From an uncultured Porphyromonadaceae bacterium (GTDB lineage: Bacteria; Bacteroidota; Bacteroidia; Bacteroidales; Muribaculaceae), in assembly GCA_947175225.1 (NCBI GenBank), contig CAMWLX010000278.1, positions 1 through 5,077 of the forward strand: 5,077 nt of DNA. Direction: 5' to 3'. A program made the position numbers and the translations under genes. The number at the start of each line of letters is the position of its first letter. Within the stretch, counting starts at the first letter, position 1. Below are positions 4,861 to 5,077 of the stretch, piece by piece. Below the pieces are notes generated by a model. It was not told the DNA's origin, ran no database searches, and worked only from the letters and a program-made list of their open reading frames with translations.

Positions 4861-5077
4861 ATGTTCAAAAACCAACCGGCAGGACTCTATGTGCTCGCCC
4901 TCGCGAACACCGGCGAACGCTTTGGCTACTACACCATGCTCGCCATCTTCCTTTTCTTCCTCCAGGCTAAATTTGGCTTCGATGCCACCTGGACAGGCCA
5001 GATTTTCTCTATCTTCCTGGCACTCGTGTATTTCATGCCAGTATTCGGCGGATGGCTCGCCGACCGCTGGAGCTTCA
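4861..5077 (+). CDS. POT/PTR2-family proton-coupled peptide transporter, N-terminal part (cut by window end)
   Basis: The first 72 codons are present and the frame is open at the window end; full-length family members run to roughly 450-550 residues. Residues 16-24, NTGERFGYY, correspond to the POT motif ExxERFxYY in TM1, which takes part in proton coupling; E19 and R20 are kept and the first Glu is Asn, a variant I associate with Bacteroidota members. The first two membrane helices run about 10-35 and 46-64. GGWLADRW (63-70) is the MFS loop motif between TM2 and TM3. The family imports di- and tripeptides across the inner membrane using the proton gradient; substrate here is inferred. The start is preceded by an A-rich leader (aaaaacaataacaacc) without a Shine-Dalgarno. 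Base composition is visibly more G+C-rich than upstream genes, with many C-ending codons. Confidence 0.88.
   Translation, partial: MFKNQPAGLYVLALANTGERFGYYTMLAIFLFFLQAKFGFDATWTGQIFSIFLALVYFMPVFGGWLADRWSF

Overview
The window looks like chromosomal DNA of a Bacteroidota bacterium, most likely order Bacteroidales and possibly a gut Muribaculaceae-type lineage; the family is inference and no species is claimed. Two intergenic regions carry a perfect match to the Bacteroidota promoter layout (TTTG, 19-21 nt, TAnnTTTG). Start codons are preceded by A/T-rich leaders without a clear Shine-Dalgarno. The protein set (an M56 peptidase fused to a TonB C-terminal domain, a DUF4369-like/thioredoxin protein, SufE, a POT transporter with an NxxERFGYY motif) is typical of the phylum. 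All supported genes are on the + strand.

Region 1 (1-3177) is a compact three-gene operon: a BlaI/MecI-type winged-helix repressor, then 5 nt later a BlaR1-like membrane zinc protease, then, through a 4-nt ATGA overlap, a secreted TlpA-like thioredoxin protein. A rho-independent terminator closes it. The protease keeps the cytoplasmic HELAH catalytic site of BlaR1. In place of a penicillin-binding sensor it has a periplasmic TonB-C domain and a short tail resembling a TonB-receptor plug. The likely logic is that a periplasmic signal activates the protease, the repressor is inactivated and the operon, including the envelope redox protein, is induced. A 16-bp near-perfect palindrome just upstream of the repressor start is a candidate operator.

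Region 2 (3187-3910) is a toxin-first HigBA type II toxin-antitoxin module with its own consensus promoter. A 6+6 inverted repeat around that promoter could be the autoregulatory operator.

Region 3 (3911-4234) has no recognisable gene. It holds a possible 32-codon ORF, a 10-bp hairpin with loop GGAGGT, two mutually crossing stems (pseudoknot geometry), a terminator-like end at 4079-4132 and the promoter of the next gene.

Region 4 (4235-5077) has sufE, whose last codons run into an array of three nearly identical 38-bp tandem repeats, followed by an A/T-rich leader and the first 72 codons of a POT-family peptide transporter cut by the window edge. The best leads are the sensor-swapped BlaI/BlaR-like operon, the dyad-bearing 38-bp array between sufE and the transporter, and the folded intergenic segment between higA and sufE.
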